A DNA stretch of 64,000 nucleotides, taken from assembly GCA_024693135.1 (NCBI GenBank), contig JAILLN010000049.1, positions 62,001-126,000 of the forward strand, given 5' to 3'. Below the pieces are notes generated by a model that saw nothing but the letters and a program-made list of their open reading frames with translations, did no database searches and was not told the origin of the DNA. The stretch comes from Lachnospiraceae bacterium. GTDB lineage: Bacteria; Bacillota; Clostridia; Lachnospirales; Lachnospiraceae. Made by a program: the position numbers and the translations under genes. Each line of letters starts with the position of its first letter. Within the stretch, counting starts at the first letter, position 1. Below are positions 16,681 through 25,344 of the stretch, piece by piece.

Positions 16681-17727
16681 CTACTTTGCCCCGACAGGAA
16701 CAGAAATACCATTCTCCGCAAGTAATCTCTTTAATGTGGAGATTTCGTCTCTCAAACCGGTATTCTCATCCTTCAGCCCGGTATTCTCATCCTTCAAACC
16801 GGTATTCTCATCCTTCAGCCCGGTATTCTCATCCTTCAGCCCGGCATTCTCATCCTTCAGCCCGGCATTCTCATCCTTCAGATCCTGGATTTCTTTTCTG
16901 GTTGCCTGTACATCATACCATTCGAAGCCTTCAAACAATTTCCCCATTCTCCGCCTCCTGATCTGATCCGTAAATTCCTGAAGCTCCTTCTCCGGCACAT
17001 TCAAACCCCGAAGCAGGACCGAGACGACCCTTGTGATCACCTCAAGCACATCTTCCGGAGCCTTCCTTGCAATTTCGTCCAGATATCCCTCCGGAAGCTT
17101 CAATTCCCGGAATTCCTTCGAGCTTTTCAGCCGGTTCAGCAGCATCACCAAAGACAGCTCGTCATCTTTGCTTAAGATCGCTTCCCTGTCCATCCCGCGG
17201 ATGTTTACAAGCATATACCGGAAGTCCGGGATATACTTTGAAAAAACGTCACTACAGAATATCCGTTCCGCGAATGTCTGGCAGCTGTTCCAGCTTTCCA
17301 CTCCCTCATAATAGACGATCGGCAGGATCGGCGGATACCGGAATCCTTTTGTCCTTGTGATCCCCTTCTGTTCCTTCTCCTTCTGCTTCTCGTAGTCTTC
17401 CCAGATGTACACCATATACCGGAGCAGCTGCATGACCACATTATATTCTACATAGGATTTATGTTCAACCAGCGTGATCAGAAACAGCTCCCCCTGTTTA
17501 GGCAGCCTCACTTTCTTCACCACATCCGAATCCCGCTCCTCCGTGAACATCGGAATGTATCTTGTGGTCACGTCCTCGATATCCTCCGGCCTTACATCCT
17601 TCAGGATCTCCATGCCCGAATAGTCCCGCAGCAGCTGGGCCAAAAGCGTCGGATTCCCGAAGATCAGTTTTCCTCCGCTGTCAGCCGCCTTTCGGTTTTG
17701 CATCATTCTGTTTTCAGCATCTGTCAT
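16681..17727 (-). CDS. Rpn-family PD-(D/E)XK protein with a heptad-repeat tail
   Basis: ATG 17727 is preceded by AAAGGAG and gives 348 residues. The N-terminal 270 residues match the Rpn (recombination-promoting nuclease / putative transposase) family: FGNPTLLAQLLRDYSG near 23, the acidic core FLITLVEHKSYVEYNVVMQLLRYM near 80-105 and PILPIVYYEG near 132. The family has a PD-(D/E)XK nuclease fold and may act in DNA recombination. After residue 275 comes a run of about seven LKDEN(A/T)G heptads, a clear coiled coil encoded by 21-base tandem repeats. These are prone to copy-number change. It lies next to tRNA-Pro and a potAB relic. Confidence 0.85.
   Translation of the reverse strand: MTDAENRMMQNRKAADSGGKLIFGNPTLLAQLLRDYSGMEILKDVRPEDIEDVTTRYIPMFTEERDSDVVKKVRLPKQGELFLITLVEHKSYVEYNVVMQLLRYMVYIWEDYEKQKEKEQKGITRTKGFRYPPILPIVYYEGVESWNSCQTFAERIFCSDVFSKYIPDFRYMLVNIRGMDREAILSKDDELSLVMLLNRLKSSKEFRELKLPEGYLDEIARKAPEDVLEVITRVVSVLLRGLNVPEKELQEFTDQIRRRRMGKLFEGFEWYDVQATRKEIQDLKDENAGLKDENAGLKDENTGLKDENTGLKDENTGLKDENTGLRDEISTLKRLLAENGISVPVGAK
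16752..16881. repeat. 21-bp coding tandem repeat (LKDENxG heptads)
   Basis: About six near-identical 21-base units, with CATTCTCATCCTTCA repeating every 21 bases, encode the LKDEN(A/T)G heptads of the Rpn-family protein. The period keeps frame, so unit gain or loss would only change coiled-coil length. Confidence 0.9.
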
Positions 17728-17929
17728 TACAGCTCCTTTCCACAGGCGCAATGCAGGCAGATACGAAAGCTGCCCGTCCTACAGCCTGCTTTTCTATGAT
17801 CAATTACTTGAGGAATCATCGACGGGAAGAACTCCCGTCTGTCCGAAGAAAACGAACAGTCAAAGGATATCACAGATCAATCAAAACAGCAATATGTTTT
17901 TTGCTTTCCTCTCTCTATTGCAAACTTAA

Positions 17930-18400
17930 GCCTTGATATGGCAAGGACCAAAGGATAGGCAAGAAGAACACAGACGATGGTACAGCCGAGAGCGATCTCG
18001 AGCGAAAAAACAAGAGCCTTCAGATTTACAGGCTCGAATATGGCCAGGATATTTGAAACTTTCCGATCACAAGATCCTCGGGCCGAATCACCACATCCAC
18101 GGGCTCGTTCACTATGGCTCTGGCTATCGCTATCCTCTGCTGCTGACCGCCCGATAGAGATGTGGTCATCCTTTCCTCGTATCCCTCCATATTGACAAGC
18201 CGCATGGCATATCTTACCTTTTCGGCAATATAATCCCTGCTCTTTTTTTCAGCTTCAGCCCGAAGGCTACATTATCCGCCACATTCATGTGGGGAAAAAG
18301 CGAATACTTCTGAAACACCGTGTGGACGTGCCCCTTCTCCGGCGGCATGGACGTGATGTCACTGCCCTCAAAAAACCTGCCCGTGATCAGGCTTCACTAG
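17930..18400 (-). pseudogene. Remnants of potA and potB (spermidine/putrescine ABC transporter)
   Basis: On the minus strand, from 18400 downward, PotA-like sequence can be read: [35 protein letters not shown], then a frameshift near 18245. It continues as [19 protein letters not shown], the ABC signature [16 protein letters not shown] and NEP. The Walker B to switch region is deleted, since NEP runs straight into [14 protein letters not shown]. After another frame change a PotB-like permease piece follows ([17 protein letters not shown], then a hydrophobic helix) to about 17932. No start, Walker A or full frame remains, so this is a decayed operon fragment. Neighbouring potC/potD are not seen. 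Confidence 0.85.
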
Positions 18401-18466
18401 CGGATGTGGTCCTGTCCTTAAAAGATAAGTGCATAACTTAGACGGGAAGGAGAAAAGATCAGGGCC

Positions 18467-21034
18467 TCAGTCCTTCGAAAGCAGATCAAGGATCCCGGGA
18501 TATTCAAACTGCTCAAAGGCGGCATGAAGCTCTTCCCAGAGCTTTTCTTCGCCCTGAGGGACAGCATAAGCAGACATTTCATCAAAGACGGCTTCCAGTG
18601 CATCATAGTCCATCTCCTCCGCGGCCGTCCGGATCCTCCGGTACGCATCCGCCATAAGCTCCGCAGAGGCCGCCGGCTTTTCATCTAAGACCGTCTCCTG
18701 CCGGAAGATGGCAGAAAGCGGCAACTTAAGCTTTCGGTATTCCTGCAAGAAGGCCTCATGGTGATCGATAAGCCAGGCCTCGTCCCTTGCTTTCCCGGCA
18801 TCTTCCAGCTTTTGCGCCTCCTCCCCAAGCCCTGCGGCACCGATGATCCGTGAAGAGCTTTTCAGGGAGTGGACTAAAACCGTATATCCGTCGTAGTCCC
18901 GGCTCTCGAAGAAGGATTGCAGCTGCGAGGCATTCGCATCGATGGTCTCGTAATAAACCTTCAGCAGATCCATGTAATTTTCCAGACCGCCGCTGCTTTT
19001 TATTGCATCCTTAAGATCAACCCCCGCCTCCCCCAGCGGATAAAGCTCTTCCGGGATGCCGGTTTTTCCCTCTTCCGCCGGCATGCTTTCTTCCTCCTCT
19101 GCTTCCCGGATCAGCTCCTTCGGAAGATAGGAAAGCAGGATCCTTTCCAGATCCGTGGAATCGATAGGTTTGGAAAGATAATCCTCAAAGCCTTTCTGGA
19201 TATACGTTTCCCTGGCTCCCGAGATCGCGTTTGCGGTAAGACAGACGGCCGGAACCCGTGCATTCCCGTTCTTGATCTTCTCCCTTAATAAATGCAGCGT
19301 CTCGATGCCGTCCAGTCCGGGCATCATATGATCAAGGAAGATCAGATCATAGCGGTTCTGCTCACAAAGCGCAATCCCTTCCTCCCCTCTTTCCGCGGTA
19401 TCCACCAGGATCTTTGTCTGCTTCATCAGGCTCCGGAAGACCATCAGATTCATCCGGTTGTCATCCACCACAAGCACCCTTGCCTCAGGTGCCGTGAATT
19501 TCACGCGGTATTTCCTGCGGTCCAAAGGCGCCTTGCAGGCAGCCTCATAATCTCCCAGCGCCTCCCGGCTCACCACCTCCTGCTTCAGGTCAAAGGAAAA
19601 GACGGATCCCTCTCCGTAAGTGCTTTCCACCTGAAGCTCCGAACCCATCAGATGAAGAAGGCTCCGGGTAATGCTGAGCCCCAGGCCGGTTCCTTCCACA
19701 TTCCGGTTCCTTTTTTCTTCGATCCGCTCAAATTCCAAAAAGAGCTTCGGCATATCCTCCGGCCGGATGCCGATGCCGGTATCCCGGACAGACGCCTTCA
19801 GGATCACACTGTCTTTTTCCGGCTCAGGCCACTCAAAACCAATGCGGAAGGTGATGCTTCCTTCTTTCGTATATTTCACGGCATTGGTCAGGATATTGGT
19901 AAGGATCTGCTTGATGCGCATCGCATCCCCGCGGAGCTTTCCGGGGAGATTTTTGTCAAAATCCAGGATCAGCAGCAGGCCCTTTTCATCCGCCCGGGAG
20001 CGGATCATATTGACCGTGTCGCTGATCAGCGAGGAAAGATCGTAATCGGCGGGAATGATCTCGATCTTGCCGGCTTCGATCTTGGAAAAGTCAAGGATAT
20101 CATTGATCAGGCCAAGCAGTGTTCCGCCGGCCACCCGGATGTTTTCGGAATAGGTACGGATCACTTCATCCTCCGCCTCACGCAGGATCATCTCATTCAT
20201 TCCCAGCACCGTATTGATGGGCGTGCGGATCTCATGGGACATATTTGCCAGAAAATCCGATTTCGAGCGGTTTGCTTCATCGGCGGTCTTTCTTGCCTGG
20301 TCCAGGGCGGTGAGCGAATGGAGGAGATTCTGATAATCGGGCGTTTCCACACCAATATAGAAGATATACAGGGCGATGACGGCGCCGAAATAGTTGTACA
20401 GGATCCCGCTCCCGATATCGAAGGTATTGACAAGCTCAAGAAGGACGCTCCCGATGGCTACGATGAAGGCAGCCAGCGATGTGGAACGGGCACGTACACT
20501 GATATTTCTGCCGAAAATGATAAACAGGGTAATGTTATAGATCAGAAAATAAAGCTCATAGGCATAGCCTAAGACCACCCGGATCCAGATCGCCACCCCC
20601 TCAACAAGCTCAGGACCCGAATAAAGGATCAGCCGGGCGAAGTATACGGCGCCGGTAAAAAGAATACTGGAGATCACGATACCGGTGTTCAGCCGGAAGA
20701 AAAAGCGCTTCAGCTTAAAATCGTGAAAGAACCCCTCCATATACAGAGCCATGTAATAAGTAAGGAGGATATTGGCCTGATACACCAGGAGGAGCAGAAG
20801 AAGCTGGACAGGCAGCGGGGTGGGAAATACCCCGGAGTCCCGGAAGATATTGTCCAGCATGCTGATCAGATTGCCGATCACGATGGTGACCGTCAGCGTA
20901 CGGAACTTCAGATTTTTGTGGATCTGCCCCGTGCCCAGGGCGCAGACCAGAATATACAGGACAACGCTGAATACGAATGCCGCCAGACTGAATGAGATAT
21001 GGAGCATGGTATCCAGGCCGATCAGCTTAACCAT
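18467..21034 (-). CDS. Hybrid sensor histidine kinase with receiver and HPt domains
   Basis: The 855-residue protein begins after a GGAGGC site. About seven membrane helices occupy residues 1-225. A HisKA domain follows, with the phosphorylated histidine in MSHEIRTPINTVLG near 265. The ATPase domain spans about 365-480, with N, G1 (DTGIGI) and G2 (GTGLGLSI) boxes. A receiver domain lies at about 515-640 (LVVDDNRMN and LDHMMPGLDG, phospho-Asp within the latter) and an HPt domain near 690-780 (VHSLKSSSRIIGA). Thus a full internal phosphorelay is present but no output domain. No partner response regulator lies beside it. The signal is unknown. Confidence 0.92.
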   Translation of the reverse strand: MVKLIGLDTMLHISFSLAAFVFSVVLYILVCALGTGQIHKNLKFRTLTVTIVIGNLISMLDNIFRDSGVFPTPLPVQLLLLLLVYQANILLTYYMALYMEGFFHDFKLKRFFFRLNTGIVISSILFTGAVYFARLILYSGPELVEGVAIWIRVVLGYAYELYFLIYNITLFIIFGRNISVRARSTSLAAFIVAIGSVLLELVNTFDIGSGILYNYFGAVIALYIFYIGVETPDYQNLLHSLTALDQARKTADEANRSKSDFLANMSHEIRTPINTVLGMNEMILREAEDEVIRTYSENIRVAGGTLLGLINDILDFSKIEAGKIEIIPADYDLSSLISDTVNMIRSRADEKGLLLILDFDKNLPGKLRGDAMRIKQILTNILTNAVKYTKEGSITFRIGFEWPEPEKDSVILKASVRDTGIGIRPEDMPKLFLEFERIEEKRNRNVEGTGLGLSITRSLLHLMGSELQVESTYGEGSVFSFDLKQEVVSREALGDYEAACKAPLDRRKYRVKFTAPEARVLVVDDNRMNLMVFRSLMKQTKILVDTAERGEEGIALCEQNRYDLIFLDHMMPGLDGIETLHLLREKIKNGNARVPAVCLTANAISGARETYIQKGFEDYLSKPIDSTDLERILLSYLPKELIREAEEEESMPAEEGKTGIPEELYPLGEAGVDLKDAIKSSGGLENYMDLLKVYYETIDANASQLQSFFESRDYDGYTVLVHSLKSSSRIIGAAGLGEEAQKLEDAGKARDEAWLIDHHEAFLQEYRKLKLPLSAIFRQETVLDEKPAASAELMADAYRRIRTAAEEMDYDALEAVFDEMSAYAVPQGEEKLWEELHAAFEQFEYPGILDLLSKD

Positions 21035-21240
21035 TTACTGCCTCCGGGAGCGGATCCACTCAGATATTTGCCTACGATTCCTCAAGCAATGATCTCTGCA
21101 GGTCGTTCCCTCGCCGCCCGCACAATGATAGTTGCTTTGAGCAGGACCGATCCGCCATTGCTTTGACCGCTTTCTGTATTCTATCACACATCAGCTGACA
21201 AATACAGCAGAAGCGGCTTTTGGATTCCCCTTTCCCACCG

Positions 21241-21277
21241 AAAAAAAGGACCTGCAGCTGTCCCGCAGGTCCTTTTT
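21241..21277. terminator. Bidirectional intrinsic terminator after the Gly-Gly peptide gene
   Basis: AAAAAGGACCTGC (21243-21255) pairs perfectly with GCAGGTCCTTTTT (21265-21277) around a nine-base loop. It stands 20 bases beyond the stop of the small peptide gene and separates it from the hybrid kinase gene. Confidence 0.92.
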
Positions 21278-21296
21278 ATGGCTTATGCCGGTTGGA

Positions 21297-21560
21297 TCAA
21301 AGCGCACCCGCCGCATGCTGGGCAAGCAGGGACTTGATCTCTCCTACATTCAGGGTAGCAAGCGCCACTTCCTGATCCCTGCGGGTCACGCCGCTGTACT
21401 TGGTGAGCAGCCAGTTGTAATCTGCCATGCTGATGTCCATGGGAACATTGTTCTTGTCAACGAATTTTACGACACCATTCGTGATCTCAAAATTCGTGCT
21501 GGTCTTCTGGCCGCCGCTCACTCCTTCCAGCTGGCTGTCGTCAAGCCTGTTGTTTTCCAT
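21297..21560 (-). CDS. Small peptide with a Gly-Gly-type leader
   Basis: The 87-residue product starts MENNRLDDSQLEGVSGG, closely resembling double-glycine leaders recognised by peptidase-containing ABC exporters (acidic/hydrophobic pattern, LEGVSGG near residues 11-17). The following 70 residues contain no cysteine and are not glycine-rich, so it does not look like a lanthipeptide or a classic class II bacteriocin. A strong ribosome site (AAGGAGG), its own promoter and a perfect terminator show a monocistronic gene. No exporter or modifying enzyme is nearby. It could be a signalling or antimicrobial peptide, or a non-exported protein that shares the leader fold. Confidence 0.75.
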   Translation of the reverse strand: MENNRLDDSQLEGVSGGQKTSTNFEITNGVVKFVDKNNVPMDISMADYNWLLTKYSGVTRRDQEVALATLNVGEIKSLLAQHAAGAL

Positions 21561-21639
21561 GATTTTTTCCTCCTTGATCTTGTACTCCCGGACAGATTCC
21601 CCATCCGGCGGTCACCGTGCTTCATTCGTGCTTCATCCT

Positions 21640-21669
21640 ATTATACGAAATCCCCTGCATCCATGGCAA
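21640..21669 (-). promoter_or_regulatory. Promoter of the Gly-Gly peptide gene
   Basis: On the minus strand TTGCCA (21664-21669) and TATAAT (21640-21645) are 18 bases apart. A ten-base direct repeat (CGTGCTTCAT, twice within 21617-21637) lies in the leader just after the promoter. Confidence 0.75.
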
Positions 21670-21730
21670 CATTTTTTAAAATTCGCCGCCCCAAAGACGC
21701 CCCCAAGGGACAATCATCCCTGCCCGTTTC

Positions 21731-22471
21731 TCATCCGCGGGTCCTGCGGTATTCCCTGGGGGTGATCCCGGTATGATTCTTGAAGGCCTTGGAAAAATAA
21801 TTCGTATCCGCATATCCCACCCGCATTGCGATATCCTGGATCTTTAAGTCCGATCCGGCAAGGAGTTCCACGGCCCTGTCCATCCGGACCTTCTGGAGGT
21901 ACTCGTAGATATTGGCGCCGTATTTCACTTTGAAAAGCTTCGACAGATATTCTGCGGAAAAAAAGTATTGGTCGGCAAAATCCGATACCCGGATGTTTTC
22001 GCTGTAGCGCGTTTCGATCTGATCCCGGATGAGCTCGATCACTTCTTCCGCGGCGGGATTTTCCGTCCCCCTCTCCTCCCCGTCGAAATCCTCCTCCGGA
22101 TACAGCGCCTTCACCGCCCGCTCGATGGCCGCATTCAGCTCCTCTTCCACCACCGGCTTCAGGAGATAATCCACCGCCCCGAACCGCACGGCGCTTTGCA
22201 TATATTGGAAGTCATCATAGCCGCTGATCACGATGAAGGCCGAGTCCCTGCACTCCCTGAAGGCCTTTTCCAGAAATTCCCTGCCGTCCATCACCGGCAT
22301 CTGCATGTCTAAGAAGATCAGGGACGGCTTAAGCTCCCTCATGGCCTTCAGCCCGTCCCTGCCGTTTTCCGCGGATACGGGCCTTTCCAGATGATACCTG
22401 CTCCAGTGCCCCAGCTTGCTTATGGCGATCCGTACCGGCTTCTCATCATCAATGATCAGGGTCCTGTGCAT
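21731..22471 (-). CDS. YesN-type response regulator (receiver plus AraC DNA-binding domain)
   Basis: Residues 1-125 form a receiver domain: the acidic DDE pair near residue 9, phospho-Asp in LIFLDMQMPVMDG near 54, and the KP switch lysine in LLKPV near 106. The last 100 residues form an AraC/XylS helix-turn-helix pair (YLSKLFKVKYG, then IAMRVGYADTNYFSKAFKNHTGITPREYRR at the very end). Such regulators switch on sugar-uptake genes when their YesM partner is active. It overlaps the kinase gene by 23 bases, so the two are translationally linked. The ABC transporter genes across the divergent region are the likely target. Confidence 0.93.
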   Translation of the reverse strand: MHRTLIIDDEKPVRIAISKLGHWSRYHLERPVSAENGRDGLKAMRELKPSLIFLDMQMPVMDGREFLEKAFRECRDSAFIVISGYDDFQYMQSAVRFGAVDYLLKPVVEEELNAAIERAVKALYPEEDFDGEERGTENPAAEEVIELIRDQIETRYSENIRVSDFADQYFFSAEYLSKLFKVKYGANIYEYLQKVRMDRAVELLAGSDLKIQDIAMRVGYADTNYFSKAFKNHTGITPREYRRTRG

Positions 22472-24275
22472 GTCCGTCCTCCTTTTCTCCCATGGATTTC
22501 AGGGGCAGGGTGAGTACCACCTCGGTATAGGAGCCCTCTCCCGTCCGGCTCTTAAGCTCCATGGCCATATCCGTGCCATATAAAAGAAGCAGCCGGTTGT
22601 ACAGGTTTGCCAGTCCGATATTCGGGTTGGGATCCGTCAGGGTCTGTGTCCTAAAGCCGCTCTTGATCTCTGAAAGCTCCTCCTCCGGGATGCCGATGCC
22701 GTCGTCTGAAACGATGATCTTCAGATCCTTAGGCCCGATCCTTGCCGTAAGGGTGACCCGGATGGAATCCCTGCCCCCGCCGATCCCATGGAGGATGGAG
22801 TTTTCCACCAGGGTCTGGATGCTCATCTTCGGCAGAAGCCACCCCTTAAGCCCCGGATCGATCCGGTATTCCACCTGAAGCCTGTCCCCCATGCGGAGCT
22901 TCTGCAGCATGACATAATCGTCCACGTATTTCAGCTCATCCCCGAGGGTCACCACCTTGGGTGCCTTGATGGAATACCGGAGGCTCGACGCCAGGGACGT
23001 GAGCATCCGGTAGATCTCCGGCTGGTCGTTTAAGAGAGCCTCCGTGCCCACGGCCTGCAGGGTATTATACAGGAAATGCGGATTGACCTGGGCTTCCAGG
23101 GCGGCAAGCCGGGCGTTTTTCTCATTCAGCTCCGCGGCATAATTTTCCTTTAGGAGCGTATCGATCCTCCGGGTCATCTGATTGAAGGAGCGGCTGAGCT
23201 CGGCGCTCTCCCGGCTTCTCCCCAGATGCACATCCATGATCTGTCCCTCCCCGAAGCTTTCCTGCACGGCCGCCAGGGCAGTCAGGGGTGCCGAAAGGTA
23301 CCGGATCAGCAGATGGGCACCGATCACCGCCACGGCCAGAAAGGCAAGTCCGATCAAGGCCGCATAAAGCCGGGTCTGCCTGAGCTCCGACAGGATGTAT
23401 TCCACCGGGGTCATGGAGGAGAGGATCAGAGCCCCGTCCTGGTCCCCCACGGAAATGACCAGATACCGGCTCCCGTCGATGTCCTTATATACCGGCTTTT
23501 GCGAGGACAGGGTCATCCCGAAGTCCTGCCGGTTTTCCTCCAGGGCAGCCTTAAGGATCTGCTCCCGTAATCCCTCCAGAGCATTGGTATAAAGAAGCTC
23601 CCCCTCCCTATTGTAAAGGTTCAATACCTCCCCGGGGCTTATGGACTGGGATGAGGAATAGGCGATGCCGGAGGGGTTTACCTCAAACTCCGTATATCCC
23701 ACGATGCTCCTGTCCTCCACCCGGATGATGGAATGGACAAACCGGAACAGGACGCCGGGATGCTCCGAGGGAAGCACCGCATAATTTCTGCGGTTTAAGG
23801 TAAGGCCCTCCGGCATGCCGGGGGATGCACGGAAGCTCACCCCCTCCTTGCCATAATCCCGCCCCACCACCAAGCCGTGGTTCAGGAGATGGATATGATA
23901 GGACAGCAGATCCTTTCTGGTATAAAAGTAAGTCCTCACCGTCCGGCGGATCTCCTCCGTCATCTCATCGCTCAAGGGTGCCGCGCCCTGCATGGCTGCA
24001 TAGAGGCTACTGTCAAATACCGGAAGGACGGCATAATCCGAAAGGGACCGGACATATTCCTCCAGATTGGCCATTTTCAAGGACAAAAGCCTTTCGGAGG
24101 CGGTCACGAAGGAATCGATGGTGCGGCGCTGCTCCCTCCGGTATATGCTGAAGGACATCACCACGGTGAGAAGGATCATGATCATCGCCATAAAAAGGGT
24201 GAATTCCGCCCAAAGGGGGACCCGGTCCATCCTCGCCCTGATGGTGTCCTTCCACTTTTTCCAAAATCCCTTCAT
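22449..24275 (-). CDS. YesM-type sensor histidine kinase
   Basis: The 608-residue protein has a membrane helix near residues 25-47, a large extracytoplasmic sensor region (about 50-295) and a second helix near 300-322. A HAMP linker follows, then a His_kinase domain (LAALEAQVNPHFLYNTLQ, His near 410) and a C-terminal ATPase domain with IVSDDGIGIPEEEL near 545. It would sense an extracellular sugar or a binding-protein complex and phosphorylate the YesN-type regulator whose gene overlaps its 3' end. A GGGAGGA site precedes the start. It diverges from the sugar transporter genes, the usual arrangement for this family. Confidence 0.93.
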   Translation of the reverse strand: MKGFWKKWKDTIRARMDRVPLWAEFTLFMAMIMILLTVVMSFSIYRREQRRTIDSFVTASERLLSLKMANLEEYVRSLSDYAVLPVFDSSLYAAMQGAAPLSDEMTEEIRRTVRTYFYTRKDLLSYHIHLLNHGLVVGRDYGKEGVSFRASPGMPEGLTLNRRNYAVLPSEHPGVLFRFVHSIIRVEDRSIVGYTEFEVNPSGIAYSSSQSISPGEVLNLYNREGELLYTNALEGLREQILKAALEENRQDFGMTLSSQKPVYKDIDGSRYLVISVGDQDGALILSSMTPVEYILSELRQTRLYAALIGLAFLAVAVIGAHLLIRYLSAPLTALAAVQESFGEGQIMDVHLGRSRESAELSRSFNQMTRRIDTLLKENYAAELNEKNARLAALEAQVNPHFLYNTLQAVGTEALLNDQPEIYRMLTSLASSLRYSIKAPKVVTLGDELKYVDDYVMLQKLRMGDRLQVEYRIDPGLKGWLLPKMSIQTLVENSILHGIGGGRDSIRVTLTARIGPKDLKIIVSDDGIGIPEEELSEIKSGFRTQTLTDPNPNIGLANLYNRLLLLYGTDMAMELKSRTGEGSYTEVVLTLPLKSMGEKEDGHAQDPDH

Positions 24276-24390
24276 GAAATCATTCCTCCCGGAATAATAT
24301 ACCCCATCCCCATGCCTCCCGTAAATCCATTGTCAATTTTTTCCAGTTTTTCCTCCGGTTTTCTCCATTTTCTAGTTAGATTGCACAGTT

Positions 24391-24396
24391 TATAAT
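24391..24396 (+). promoter_or_regulatory. Likely -10 box for the sugar ABC operon
   Basis: A perfect TATAAT lies at 24391-24396, 72 bases before the permease start. The -35 region at the usual distance is poor, which would fit activation by the adjacent AraC-type regulator. Confidence 0.5.
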
Positions 24397-24462
24397 GAAG
24401 ATCGATAAACGATGGATCCTTAAACCGTGTTCTTTTCGGAGGGAACCGATGACGAAAAAAAG

Positions 24463-25344
24463 ATGAGCAGCAGAAAACGGAAAGAGTGGATGGAGACCCT
24501 GGTCTTTACCCTGCCGGCTCTTTTCCTTGTCACCATGATGATGTATATCCCCTTCCTCATGAGCGGATATTACTCCCTGACGGAATGGAACGGCATCGCA
24601 AAGGAGCCTGTCTTCATCGGCCTCGCCAATTTCAGGGAGCTCTTCGGCAGCGGCTCCTCCTTTGCGGGCACGATCTTCTTCACCCTGAATTACACCCTTT
24701 TCTTCATGGTTTTTTCCAACATCTTTGCCCTGGCTTTGGCCGTAGCCCTGGCCAAGAAGTTCCGCGGCGCCAATGTCTTCCGCGGGCTCTTCTTCGTCCC
24801 CTATATCATGAGCATGACCATCGTGGGCTTCATCTGGAAATTCATCTTCATGAAGGGCTTTGAGAAGCTCTTCTCCCTGACCGGCCTCGGCTTCCTGAAC
24901 CTGAGCTGGCTGGGAGATCCTTCCCTCGCCTTTTATTCCGTAGCCTTTGTGGGCGTCTGGCAGTCCCTCGGCTTTTATGTTGTCCTGTATATCGCCGGGC
25001 TGAAGGCGATCCCGGAGGATATCCTGGAGGCGGCGGTGGTCGACGGAGCCACCCCCATGCAGAAATTCTTCCGCATCACTCTCCCGCTTTTGGGGCCGTC
25101 CGTAACCACCTGCATCTTCATGTCCCTGACCAACGGATTGAAGGTCTTTGACATCATCCTGGCCCTCACCAAGGGAGGCCCGGGAAAGGCCACCTACAGC
25201 ACCACGATGCAGATCTATCAGGAGGCCTTTACCAATAATAACTACGGGCTGGGCTCCGCCGAAGCCATACTTTACTTTATCTTTGTGCTGATCACCACCC
25301 AGCTGGTGCTCCGCATCATGAGCAGACGGGAGGTGGATCTGTGA
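24463..25344 (+). CDS. Sugar ABC transporter permease 1
   Basis: The product has six predicted membrane helices and the EAAxxDGA coupling motif (ILEAAVVDGATPMQKFFRITLPLL) near residue 190, typical of MalF/UgpA-type sugar permeases. ATG 24463 is taken as start (293 residues), with GTG 24427 as a weaker alternative. The strong GGAGGGA site at 24438-24444 actually suits an ATG at 24449, which opens a five-codon frame (MTKKR) whose TGA overlaps ATG 24463. The permease may therefore be translated by coupling. It pairs with the next permease and the lipoprotein. Confidence 0.88.
   Translation: MSSRKRKEWMETLVFTLPALFLVTMMMYIPFLMSGYYSLTEWNGIAKEPVFIGLANFRELFGSGSSFAGTIFFTLNYTLFFMVFSNIFALALAVALAKKFRGANVFRGLFFVPYIMSMTIVGFIWKFIFMKGFEKLFSLTGLGFLNLSWLGDPSLAFYSVAFVGVWQSLGFYVVLYIAGLKAIPEDILEAAVVDGATPMQKFFRITLPLLGPSVTTCIFMSLTNGLKVFDIILALTKGGPGKATYSTTMQIYQEAFTNNNYGLGSAEAILYFIFVLITTQLVLRIMSRREVDL

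Noticed and set aside
16681-17727. Rpn-type gene as a complete insertion sequence
   Set aside because: No terminal inverted repeats or target duplications were found; the family is only transposase-like by name.
16469-18400. Genomic island inserted at tRNA-Pro
   Set aside because: There is no integrase gene and I see no repeated copy of the tRNA 3' end.
17801-21093. Inverted pair of ATTCCTCAAG-like sequences flanking the pot relic and hybrid kinase
   Set aside because: The match is short (about 18 bases with mismatches) and no mobile-element gene lies between them.
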